A stretch of DNA of 64,000 nucleotides from Pseudomonas sp. ATCC 13867 (GTDB taxonomy: Bacteria > Pseudomonadota > Gammaproteobacteria > Pseudomonadales > Pseudomonadaceae), in contig NC_020829.1 in assembly GCF_000349845.1 (NCBI RefSeq), forward strand, positions 3,727,001 to 3,791,000. The letters are read 5' to 3'. The first letter of the stretch is position 1, and each line of letters opens with the position of its first letter. This document shows positions 10,332 to 17,963 of this stretch, piece by piece. A program made the translations under genes and the position numbers. A model generated the notes under the pieces. It had not been told where the DNA came from. It made no database searches and saw only the letters and a list, made by a program, of their open reading frames with translations.

Positions 10332-12713
10332 TCAGTGCACCAGGATCGAAGCCTTCCGCGCACGCACCTTCTCCGGATTGATCAGGAAGCGCGCCAGCGC
10401 CGGCAGCAGCCACAGGGCACCGAACATGTTCCAGAGGAGCATGAAGGTCAGCATCAGACCCATGTCGGCCTGGAACTTGATCGCCGAGAAGATCCAGGTG
10501 GCGACGCCGATGGCCAGGCACAGGCCGGTGAACAGTACGGCTTTACCGGTGGACTTCAGCGTCTCGTAGTAGGCCTCCTGCAGGGACAGGCCCTGGCGCA
10601 GGAAGGACTCCAGGCGGGTGTAGATGTAGATGCCGTAGTCCACGCCGATGCCCACGCCCAGTGCGATCACCGGCAGGGTCGCCACCTTCACGCCGATGCC
10701 GAGCATGGCCATCAGCGCGTTGCCCAGCACCGAGGTGAGGATCAGCGGCAGCACGATGCACAGGGTCGCGGCGAAGGAGCGGAAGGTGATCAGGCACATC
10801 ACCGCCACGCAGATGTACACCAGGATCAGGATGGTCAGCTCGGACTGCTTGATCACCTCGTTGGTGGCCGCCTCGATGCCGGCGTTACCCGCGGCGAGCT
10901 TGAACTTCAGGTCATCCTTCTCGTTGCTCTTGGCGAACTCCTGGACCACGCCAACCGCACGGTCGAGGGTCTCGGCCTTGTGGTCGTTGAGGAACACCAG
11001 CAGGGGCGCCAGCGAGCAGTTGCTGTTGAACAGGCCTTCGGCGCGGCTGATGGAGTTGTTCAGCACGTCCTGGTTGCGCGACAGCGACTCCCACTTCAGG
11101 TTGCCCTCGTTCATGCCCTTGATCATCTGCTTGGAGACGGTGACCAGGGAGATGGCCGATTGCACGCCCTCGGTGTTTTCCAGTCGCCAGGCGAGATCGT
11201 CGATGGCGGACATGGTCTTGTGGGTGGAGCAGCCTTCGGCCCCGGATTCCACCATCACCACCAGCACGTCGGAGCTGGTCGAGTAGTTGCGGATAATGAA
11301 GTCGTTGTCCAGGTTGTAGCGCGAGTCCGGACGCAGTTCCGGCGCGCCCTGGTCGAGGTCGCCGATCTTCAGGTGATGGCCTTCCCACATGCCGAAGGCG
11401 AACATCGCCAGGGCGATGACCACGGAGATGGGCGCCACGCTCGGGCTGGCGAAGTTGGACAGCAGGCGCCAGAAGGGATGATCGCGCACGGCGTCTTCCT
11501 TGCTGCGCTGCACCGCCTTCTTGCTGATGCCGATGTAGGAAATGGCGACCGGCAGCAGGATCAGGTTGGTGAACACGATCACCGCCACACCGACGGAAGC
11601 GCCGATGGCCAGTTCACGGATCACGCCGATGTCGATCACCAGCAGGGTGATGAAGCCGACGGCGTCCGCCAGGATCGCGATCATGCCCGGCAGGAACAGT
11701 TGGCGGAAGGTACGGCGGGCGGCCAGCAGCGGGGTTTCCGCGTCGCTGGACTGCAGGGCGATACCGTTGATCTTCTGTACGCCGTGGGAAATACCGATGG
11801 CGAAGATCAGGAACGGCACCAGCATCGAGTACGGGTCCAGCCCGAAACCGATGGAGTGCAGCAGGCCCAGTTGCCAGATCACCGCCACCAGGGTGGTGGA
11901 GAGCACGGCGATGGTGGAGCGCACGCACTTGGTGAACCACAGCAGCAGCACCAGGGTGATCACGAAGCAGATGCCGAAGAAGCCGACCACCATCAGCAGG
12001 CCGTCGATCAGGTCGCCGACCTTCTTGGCGAAGCCGACGATGTGGATCTTCACGTTCGGGTTCTGCAACTGGTACTTGTCGCGGATCTTCTCTTCCAGCT
12101 CATGGGAGAACTGGCGGTAGTCCAGGTTCAACAGCTTGCCCTGGTCCTTCGGGTCCGGATAGACCTCCAGCAGCGGCACGTCGATGATGCTCGACTTGAA
12201 GTTGTTGGCCACCAGGCGGCCGATCTGGCCGGACTTCAGCACGTTGTTGCGCAGCAGGTCGAGCGCCTTGGGCGAGCCGTCGTAGGTCTGCGGGATCACT
12301 TCGCCACCGGCGAAGCCTTCCTCGGTCACCTCGGTCCAGCGCACGCTGGGGCTCCACAGCGACTTCATGCCGGAGCGATCGACGCCGGGAATGTAGAAGA
12401 CCTCGTCATGGATCTTCTGCAGCGTCTCCATGTACTCCTTGGTGAAGATGTCGCCGTTCACCGCTTCCACCGAGATACGCACGGTGTTGCCGAGGTTGGC
12501 CAGGTCGTTGCGGTGCTCCAGCATGTTCTGGATGAACGGGTGCTGCAGCGGAATCATCTTCTCGAAGCTGGTGGACGGACGCACCTGGGTGGCCTGGTAG
12601 CCGAGGAAGATGGTCACCAGCAGGCAGGCGAGGATCACCAATGGCCGGTGGGTGAAGATGATGCGTTCCAGGAAAGTCGCCTTGTCCTGGTGATGGGTAT
12701 TCAAAGCGTTCAT
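10332..12713 (-). CDS. RND/MMPL-family predicted exporter
   Basis: 793 aa. Architecture is a duplicated RND: one N-terminal helix (about 24-42), a large periplasmic loop, five or six helices from about 225, a second loop, then five or six helices to the end. TM10 carries the MMPL-type GVGIGVDYGIYIY with an Asp that could relay protons, whereas the equivalent TM4 segment reads AIGISHGVQ and lacks it. This is typical of the COG1033-like predicted exporters that act on lipids or hydrophobic substrates rather than drugs. It lies 13 bases after the BNR gene and is transcribed with it. The substrate is unknown; the DUF1302/DUF1329 neighbours suggest a hydrophobic ligand crossing the envelope. Confidence 0.88.
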   Translation of the reverse strand: MNALNTHHQDKATFLERIIFTHRPLVILACLLVTIFLGYQATQVRPSTSFEKMIPLQHPFIQNMLEHRNDLANLGNTVRISVEAVNGDIFTKEYMETLQKIHDEVFYIPGVDRSGMKSLWSPSVRWTEVTEEGFAGGEVIPQTYDGSPKALDLLRNNVLKSGQIGRLVANNFKSSIIDVPLLEVYPDPKDQGKLLNLDYRQFSHELEEKIRDKYQLQNPNVKIHIVGFAKKVGDLIDGLLMVVGFFGICFVITLVLLLWFTKCVRSTIAVLSTTLVAVIWQLGLLHSIGFGLDPYSMLVPFLIFAIGISHGVQKINGIALQSSDAETPLLAARRTFRQLFLPGMIAILADAVGFITLLVIDIGVIRELAIGASVGVAVIVFTNLILLPVAISYIGISKKAVQRSKEDAVRDHPFWRLLSNFASPSVAPISVVIALAMFAFGMWEGHHLKIGDLDQGAPELRPDSRYNLDNDFIIRNYSTSSDVLVVMVESGAEGCSTHKTMSAIDDLAWRLENTEGVQSAISLVTVSKQMIKGMNEGNLKWESLSRNQDVLNNSISRAEGLFNSNCSLAPLLVFLNDHKAETLDRAVGVVQEFAKSNEKDDLKFKLAAGNAGIEAATNEVIKQSELTILILVYICVAVMCLITFRSFAATLCIVLPLILTSVLGNALMAMLGIGVKVATLPVIALGVGIGVDYGIYIYTRLESFLRQGLSLQEAYYETLKSTGKAVLFTGLCLAIGVATWIFSAIKFQADMGLMLTFMLLWNMFGALWLLPALARFLINPEKVRARKASILVH

Positions 12714-12726
12714 GAAGGCTCCCGGC

Positions 12727-13809
12727 TTATTGTTGTTCTGTCAGCTCGGCGCCGGTCGCCGTAGCCAGGTGGATACCGCCCTGGCCGACCAGCACCAGGT
12801 TGCCGTTGCCGGCGCCGCTCACGCCCGCCAGGGACAGGCGGTCGGGACGGTTGTAGACCTTGAAGCTCTGGCCGTCGTCCCGGCTTTCCAGGACGCTGCC
12901 GCCATGCCCGACGACCACGATGGTGCCGTCCGCCAGCAGCGAACCTTCGGAAAGGCCGAACTCCAGCTCGCCGCCGTTGGCGGTGGGCAGTTCGATCTGC
13001 TGCCAGTTATCACCGAAGTCGGTGGTGCGGAACAGGTGGCCGCGCAGGCCGTAGATCAGCGCGGTGCCCGCCTGGCGGGTACCGACCGCGCCGAACAGCG
13101 AACCTTCGTACGGACCTTCGAGTTTCTCCCAGGTCTGACCCCAGTCCCTGGAACGGAAGATGCTGCCGGACTCGCCGACCACCAGCAGGCCGGAGTCCTT
13201 CACAGCCGCGATGGAATTGAGGTGGTACTGGTCTTCGTTGTCCAGGCGGTCGCTGACGTCTTCCCAGTGCTGGCCGCCATCGGTGGTTTCCAGCAGCGCG
13301 CCGTAGGCACCCACGGCCATGCCGTGGTTGTCGTCCTGGAACCAGATGTCCAGCAGCGGCGCTTCGCGCTTGAGGTCTTCGAACTGACGGGTCCAGGTGC
13401 TGCCGCCGTCGGTGGAGGCGAGGATCTGCGCGTCGTGGCCGACGGCCCAGCCCTTCTTGTCATTGATGAAGAACACCGACGTCAGCAACTGGCGGGTCGG
13501 CACCTTGGCCTGGACCCAGTTCTTGCCGGCATCGTCGGAGTAAAGGATGTGTCCGTGATCCCCCACCGCCACCAGGCGCTGGCCGGCATGGGCGACGCTC
13601 AGCAGCAGGCTGCTGGCAGCCTTGGCCGACGGGATGGAGCTGGAGTCGCTGGCCGCCTCGGTCGCCGCGAAGGCGGGCAAGGGGGCAACGGACAGCATCA
13701 GGAAGGAAAGTGCGCCGAGCAGGGAAATCGATTTGCGCGACATCGGGAAGGAGCGCGAAGTCTCCGACACGGACTGCTCGCTCATAGTGCGCCACTGGGG
13801 CTCACGCAT
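12727..13809 (-). CDS. Exported BNR/Ycf48-like beta-propeller protein
   Basis: 360 aa. Repeated units of the type STDGGSTWTRQFED, TTDGGQHWEDVSD and SRDWGQTWEKLEG are BNR/Ycf48-like beta-propeller blades, about six to seven in all. A hydrophobic signal segment (SISLLGALSFLMLSV, ending PAFA) starts only after about 26 residues. The start at 13809 is preferred because AGAGG lies 9 bases upstream, although later ATGs (residues 9 and 23) would give a more ordinary signal peptide. It is probably a periplasmic accessory factor for the RND pump encoded next. Its own promoter is at 13859-13888. Confidence 0.82.
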   Translation of the reverse strand: MREPQWRTMSEQSVSETSRSFPMSRKSISLLGALSFLMLSVAPLPAFAATEAASDSSSIPSAKAASSLLLSVAHAGQRLVAVGDHGHILYSDDAGKNWVQAKVPTRQLLTSVFFINDKKGWAVGHDAQILASTDGGSTWTRQFEDLKREAPLLDIWFQDDNHGMAVGAYGALLETTDGGQHWEDVSDRLDNEDQYHLNSIAAVKDSGLLVVGESGSIFRSRDWGQTWEKLEGPYEGSLFGAVGTRQAGTALIYGLRGHLFRTTDFGDNWQQIELPTANGGELEFGLSEGSLLADGTIVVVGHGGSVLESRDDGQSFKVYNRPDRLSLAGVSGAGNGNLVLVGQGGIHLATATGAELTEQQ

Positions 13810-13858
13810 ATGCCTTTACCTCTTTGTTCTTATTACAGGCGGTATCGAGTGTGGTGGC

Positions 13859-13888
13859 TATATAGCCAGCCTTTTCCGGGACTGACAA
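13859..13888 (-). promoter_or_regulatory. Candidate sigma-70 promoter of the BNR-RND gene pair
   Basis: On the minus strand TTGTCA (13888-13883) and TATATA (13864-13859) are spaced by 18 bases. The predicted start falls about 45 bases before the BNR gene. An intrinsic terminator just upstream means this pair needs its own promoter. Confidence 0.5.
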
Positions 13889-14038
13889 TTGACGGCACGT
13901 TATCTTTTGTTAAGCGCCGGCAGCGTCACCCAAAAGGATGATCGCGCTTTGCCATCTCACCCGAAAGGCCCGAGGTTAGGGGCTTTTCGCGGTTGGAGCG
14001 GTAACACTTTTGCGAACAGGTACCTTCGCGAGAGCATG

Positions 14039-14063
14039 AAAAAGCCCCGCCAAGGCGGGGCTC
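14039..14063 (-). terminator. Intrinsic terminator after the DUF1329 gene
   Basis: The minus strand reads AGCCCCGCC-TT-GGCGGGGCT followed by a T-run (14044-14039). It lies 23 bases past the DUF1329 stop codon and separates the DUF1302-DUF1329 transcript from BNR-RND. Confidence 0.85.
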
Positions 14064-14085
14064 TGTCTGCACTCTGGCGACGGAC

Positions 14086-15453
14086 TCAGCGGGTACCGCG
14101 ACGACGCAGTGCGGACGGACTGAAGTAAGAATCGTCCGGCACGGCCTGGCCGAAGTCGATGGTGCTCGGCTCTTCGTTGTCCAGGTTCTGCACGTGGTAA
14201 CGGCGGGCCTGCAGGTCGTGGAAGGTATCCAGGGCGGTCCAGGTGGTGGGCAGCTCGTAGTAGTTCTTCAGGTAGGCCAGCGACACGCGCCACAGCTCGC
14301 CACGGCCGTCGTACTGGTCGACCTCGGCGGCGCCCCAGCTGTCCTCGTCGAGGAACAGCACGCGCTTGGAATAGATGTGGCGCGCGCCCGGCTTCAGGGT
14401 GCCTTCGACGACCCACACGCGGTGCAGCTCGTAGCGGGTGTATTTGGGATTGAGGTGGCTCGGGGTCAGCAGGTCCTTGTACTTAACCTCAGGGCTGGAA
14501 ACCTTGTAGTTGTTGTACGGGATGTAGACTTCCCTCTTGCCCACCAGTTTCCAGTCGTAGCGATCCGGGGAGCCGTTGAACATGTCGGTGTCGTCGGCGG
14601 TACGCAGGCCGTCGGCGGCGGCGATCGGGGTGTCGTAGGCCAGGTTCGGCGCACGGCGCACGCGGCGCTGGCCGGCATTGTAGCCCCAGGCCTGGCGCGG
14701 CTCCTTCACCTGGTCCAGGGTCTCGTGTACCAGCGCGGCGCCGCCTGCCAGGCGGGCCGGGCTCTTGGTGAAGGACAGGTAGTAGAACAGCAGGTTGTTC
14801 AGGTCGGCGAAGCTCTTGCCCTGGATGTAGTACTTGAACAGCGCTTCCTGCTGCGAGGTCACCAGCGAATAGTCGCCGTTGCGCTGCACGGCCACTTCCG
14901 AGGCGCGGCGCACGACGTAGGTGCCGCGATAACGGGCGATGTGGTTCCACACCGCTTCCACGCCATTCGCCGGAATCGGGAACGGAATGCCGCCGAAGGC
15001 ATCGACGAAGCCGTTGCCGCCCTCGGCCAGCTTGGCGCTGGTGGCGTTCCTGAAGGTGTTGTCGTACACCCACTGTGGCGCCGAACCGCTGCGGCGGCTC
15101 GGATAAACCGGCATCTGGAAGGTGTCCGGGTAGGTGGCGAACAGCGCCAGGGTGCCCGGCGTCAGGTTGGCCTTGTACTGGTCCAGGTTGGCCTTGGTGA
15201 TGGTGAACAGCGGCGTGTCCGAGGCGAACGGATCGATGTGGTGCTGGCCCGGCTTGTAGCCGGCCGGCGCCTGGGTGATGCCACCGGTCCAGGCCGGGAT
15301 GGTGCCAGCGGCGTTGCCGGCCTTTTCCGCGCCCAGCGGGGTCAGGGTCGATTGCAGCTTGGCCGCGTCCTGCGCGGAAACCGCCGCCAGGGCGCTGCCG
15401 GCGGACAGGGCCAGGGCCACTGCCGCGCCGACCAGGGTACGCATGTTGCGCAT
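14086..15453 (-). CDS. DUF1329 periplasmic protein
   Basis: 455 aa. A signal peptide (MRTLVGAAVALALSAGSALA) precedes the DUF1329 domain, with characteristic GTIPAWTGG, PDTFQMPVYPSRR, late VYIPYNNYK and RHIYSKRVLFLDEDSW segments. DUF1329 is, as I recall, placed among LolA/LolB-like half-barrel folds that carry lipids through the periplasm; no member has a firm function. The ATG at 15453 has GGAG at 7-base spacing, so the longer GTG frame (15474) is rejected. The gene lies 59 bases downstream of the DUF1302 gene, its constant partner. Confidence 0.87.
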   Translation of the reverse strand: MRNMRTLVGAAVALALSAGSALAAVSAQDAAKLQSTLTPLGAEKAGNAAGTIPAWTGGITQAPAGYKPGQHHIDPFASDTPLFTITKANLDQYKANLTPGTLALFATYPDTFQMPVYPSRRSGSAPQWVYDNTFRNATSAKLAEGGNGFVDAFGGIPFPIPANGVEAVWNHIARYRGTYVVRRASEVAVQRNGDYSLVTSQQEALFKYYIQGKSFADLNNLLFYYLSFTKSPARLAGGAALVHETLDQVKEPRQAWGYNAGQRRVRRAPNLAYDTPIAAADGLRTADDTDMFNGSPDRYDWKLVGKREVYIPYNNYKVSSPEVKYKDLLTPSHLNPKYTRYELHRVWVVEGTLKPGARHIYSKRVLFLDEDSWGAAEVDQYDGRGELWRVSLAYLKNYYELPTTWTALDTFHDLQARRYHVQNLDNEEPSTIDFGQAVPDDSYFSPSALRRRGTR

Positions 15454-15512
15454 GGTGATTCTCCGTGAGTTCACGCGCCAGGTGCGTCGGCACCCGGCGT
15501 GCGATTTTTTCG

Positions 15513-17480
15513 TTAGAAGGAGTACTTGACGTTGAAACCGACGTTGTCGCGGTCACGCCCGGCGTTGTTCTGCCCTGCTCCGTAGAACTCGGTGTATTGC
15601 AGCTCGGCTTCCAGAGCGTTCAGGTAGGAGGCCTTGACGCCCAGGGTGTACGCCTTGCGGCCTTCGATGAAGTTGCCGGTCTGGTAGGAGTTGCCTTCGA
15701 AGTCATCCTTGTAGACCGCGTACGGCGAGACGTTGACCCCGGCGAATACGTCGTTCCAGGTACCCGAGAGCAACAGGGTGTAGCCGTAGGAGTTCTTGTT
15801 CACCTGGTCGTCGCGGTCGTAGCCGGAGATGTAGGCGCCGTTGCCGCGGCCGGAGTAGTAGCGGGTCGAGCCATCGTAGGCGGTGTACTGCAGGCTGCTG
15901 CCGCGCAGGTGCTCGGAGGCCAGCTCCGCCACCCCCATCAGCGAGTCGAAGGACAGCGACGGGCCGAAGTTGTAGATGGTGCCCAGCGAGGTGTTGAAGG
16001 CCTCGACGCGCTCGTAGTTGTGGATCTGGTCGGTCATCGCCACCGGACGGCCGCCGATGTTCACGCTCTGCCCGCTGCCCAGCTGCGGCGCCTGGCCGAG
16101 CAGGTCGCCGAGCAGGTCGTTGGTGGTAGCGATACCGATCGGCAGGTTCGGGCGGTAGGCCAGCTCGCCGAACACCGAGGCGTCGCCCACGGTGGTGTTG
16201 AAGCTGAAGCCGTACATGCGGATGTTCTCGACGTACTCGCGACGGGCGTTGACCTGGTTGGCCACGTCCACCGCCGCCGCGCCGTTGACCAGCCCCAGCA
16301 CCTGGCCGGCCATCGCGTTGCCGCTGCCGGCGGCGGCCATCAACTGGTCATAGGACGAGAAGCCGCCCAGGCCCGCCAGCTGGTCGATATCCAGGCCGGC
16401 ATAATCCTGGTTGAGGTCGGCGTAGATGGTCGGTTCCTTGGCGTGGTAGTTGACGAAGTAGAAGCCGAACTCGGTGGAGTTCAGTTCTTCGGCAATGTAG
16501 TGGAAGGCCACGCCGAACTGGCCGTCGTTCTTGGCGTTGATGTCCTTGCCGACGCTGGCGACCTTGAATACGCCGTTGGAGTCCAGATAGTCGGTACCCT
16601 GCAGGCCACCGAGATGCGCTGCCGAGAGCTGCGGATAGAGGCTCTGGAACAGCGGGTTGGCCAGCGCGTCAACGGTGGTGTAGGCGGTATTGCCGCCATC
16701 GGCGAACAGGTCGGTCTCGGAGAAGTAGGTCCCCACCGGGTCGAGACGGGTCTCTTTCCAGTTCCACTGGTAGAAGGCGTCCATCGACAGGTTGTCGGTC
16801 AGGCCGATGTTGAAGCTCGCCGCTTCCACCGGCATCAGCACTTCCTTCAGCTCGGAGCCCGGCAGGCGGAACTTGGCGGCGTCCACCGGGTTGGTGGTGT
16901 TCACGCCGCCGCGGTAGAAGACGCCTTCCCCCCAGTTGAACACCTGGCGACCCAGGCGCGCGGTCAGCGGGTGGTCGGCCACATCCCAGTTGCCATAGAC
17001 ATAGGCGTCGAGGATTTCCGCGCGGTTGCCGGCGGCATCGCGGGTTTCATCGGTGAAGCGGTCGTTGTAGGGGTAGGTCTGGCTCGGCTGCGGCGGCTGG
17101 TTGTGGTCCAGGTAGTCGTTGCGCTTGTCCATGATCTGGGTGTCATAGAACGCCGAACCGCGCACGAACATGCCGTAGTTCTTGTAGGTCGCTTCCAGGT
17201 CGGAAGTGATCTTGTACACCTCGGAAACCAGACCGGTGTCGAAGTTACGATTGCCGTCGTTGCCGTTGATGTCGTTGTTGGTCTTGTCCTGCCCCTGAAC
17301 GCGCCACAAGGCGCCGTAGGAGACAGTGGTATCCAGCGAGCCGCTGACCTCGTTGTCGAGGAAGCTGAACTCGACGGCGCCGGCCTGCGCCGGCATCAGC
17401 AGCGGCAGGACGCCTGCCAGAGCAAAACCCGCGCGAGCAGGTGCCAAACGCAAGACGCTCTTGCGAACCGGGATTTCCAT
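15513..17480 (-). CDS. DUF1302 outer-membrane beta-barrel protein
   Basis: 655 aa. A signal peptide ends near MPAQAGA, and the mature chain is rich in alternating polar/aromatic beta strands (EVSGSLDTTVSYGALWRV; LGRQVFNWGEG) with a C-terminal NVGFNVKYSF, the terminal Phe being the usual outer-membrane-protein insertion signal. These features fit DUF1302 (Pfam DUF1302), a predicted large barrel. With the DUF1329 protein, the BNR protein and the RND transporter it could form a route between inner and outer membrane. First gene of the module, with about 480 bases of leader containing a sigma-54-like site. Confidence 0.88.
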   Translation of the reverse strand: MEIPVRKSVLRLAPARAGFALAGVLPLLMPAQAGAVEFSFLDNEVSGSLDTTVSYGALWRVQGQDKTNNDINGNDGNRNFDTGLVSEVYKITSDLEATYKNYGMFVRGSAFYDTQIMDKRNDYLDHNQPPQPSQTYPYNDRFTDETRDAAGNRAEILDAYVYGNWDVADHPLTARLGRQVFNWGEGVFYRGGVNTTNPVDAAKFRLPGSELKEVLMPVEAASFNIGLTDNLSMDAFYQWNWKETRLDPVGTYFSETDLFADGGNTAYTTVDALANPLFQSLYPQLSAAHLGGLQGTDYLDSNGVFKVASVGKDINAKNDGQFGVAFHYIAEELNSTEFGFYFVNYHAKEPTIYADLNQDYAGLDIDQLAGLGGFSSYDQLMAAAGSGNAMAGQVLGLVNGAAAVDVANQVNARREYVENIRMYGFSFNTTVGDASVFGELAYRPNLPIGIATTNDLLGDLLGQAPQLGSGQSVNIGGRPVAMTDQIHNYERVEAFNTSLGTIYNFGPSLSFDSLMGVAELASEHLRGSSLQYTAYDGSTRYYSGRGNGAYISGYDRDDQVNKNSYGYTLLLSGTWNDVFAGVNVSPYAVYKDDFEGNSYQTGNFIEGRKAYTLGVKASYLNALEAELQYTEFYGAGQNNAGRDRDNVGFNVKYSF

Positions 17481-17652
17481 TAGGACTCACTCCATGGACT
17501 GATCATTCTGTAAGGGCGCCACCACTGCGGGCGGTTCGCCTTGTCAGCCGTTATTCCACGGCCTTGTTGTTGTCGATCTGAAGGAAACTCCCTCAAGGTG
17601 CTCGACGTGCCCCCGACCCAATGGCCAGGCAAAGGCTAAGCGGGTCGGCCGG

Positions 17653-17669
17653 TGCAACCCCGATGCCAA
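17653..17669 (-). promoter_or_regulatory. Candidate sigma-54 promoter for the DUF1302-DUF1329 operon
   Basis: The minus strand reads TTGGCAT-N5-TTGCA: GG and GC elements exactly 12 bases apart, five of six bases of the -24 TGGCAC box and a full -12 TTGCA. Predicted transcription starts near 17641, about 160 bases before the DUF1302 ATG. The rest of the 483-base gap (17481-17963) shows no ORF with coding character, only the pepN hairpins at its far end. A partly repeated CCACTGATC/CCACTGACT stretch at about 17740-17765, upstream of the promoter, could hold activator sites. Confidence 0.5.
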
Positions 17670-17887
17670 TTGCTGTAAATACCCTGAATATCCTTACAAA
17701 ATTTAAAGATCAGTCCCGCTACCTTTTGTGACTGGTCGTCCACTGATCAAATCCACTGACTGATTGCGCCATCCGCCTATCCGAATGGCGCGATCCGCCC
17801 CTGGAAGGCCCGACGCAGACAGCGCGGCACCCTGGCGCCAATGCAGCCGAGCGATAAGGAAACCATCGTTTAATTTCGATAAGTAAC

Positions 17888-17922
17888 AAAAAGGTGTTAC
17901 CAGACAGCGCCAGTAACACCTT
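17888..17922 (-). terminator. Intrinsic terminator downstream of pepN (second of two)
   Basis: A 10-bp perfect stem AAGGTGTTAC/GTAACACCTT with a 12-base loop is followed on the minus strand by a T-run. It backs up the hairpin at 17936-17955. Confidence 0.8.
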
Positions 17923-17935
17923 CAAAGAGACAGAA

Positions 17936-17955
17936 GGCGCCCCGAACGGGGCGCC
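17936..17955 (-). terminator. GC-rich hairpin immediately after pepN
   Basis: GGCGCCCC-GAAC-GGGGCGCC lies 8 bases past the pepN stop codon. It has a strong stem but only a short pyrimidine tail on the minus strand, so it may pause RNA polymerase before the T-run terminator at 17888-17922. Confidence 0.6.
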
Positions 17956-17963
17956 GGAGGGGA

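Noticed and set aside
10140..12764. 874-codon plus-strand open frame
   Set aside because: It is antisense to the RND gene, His/Gln/Asp-rich as expected from a reversed coding frame, and has no recognisable domain.
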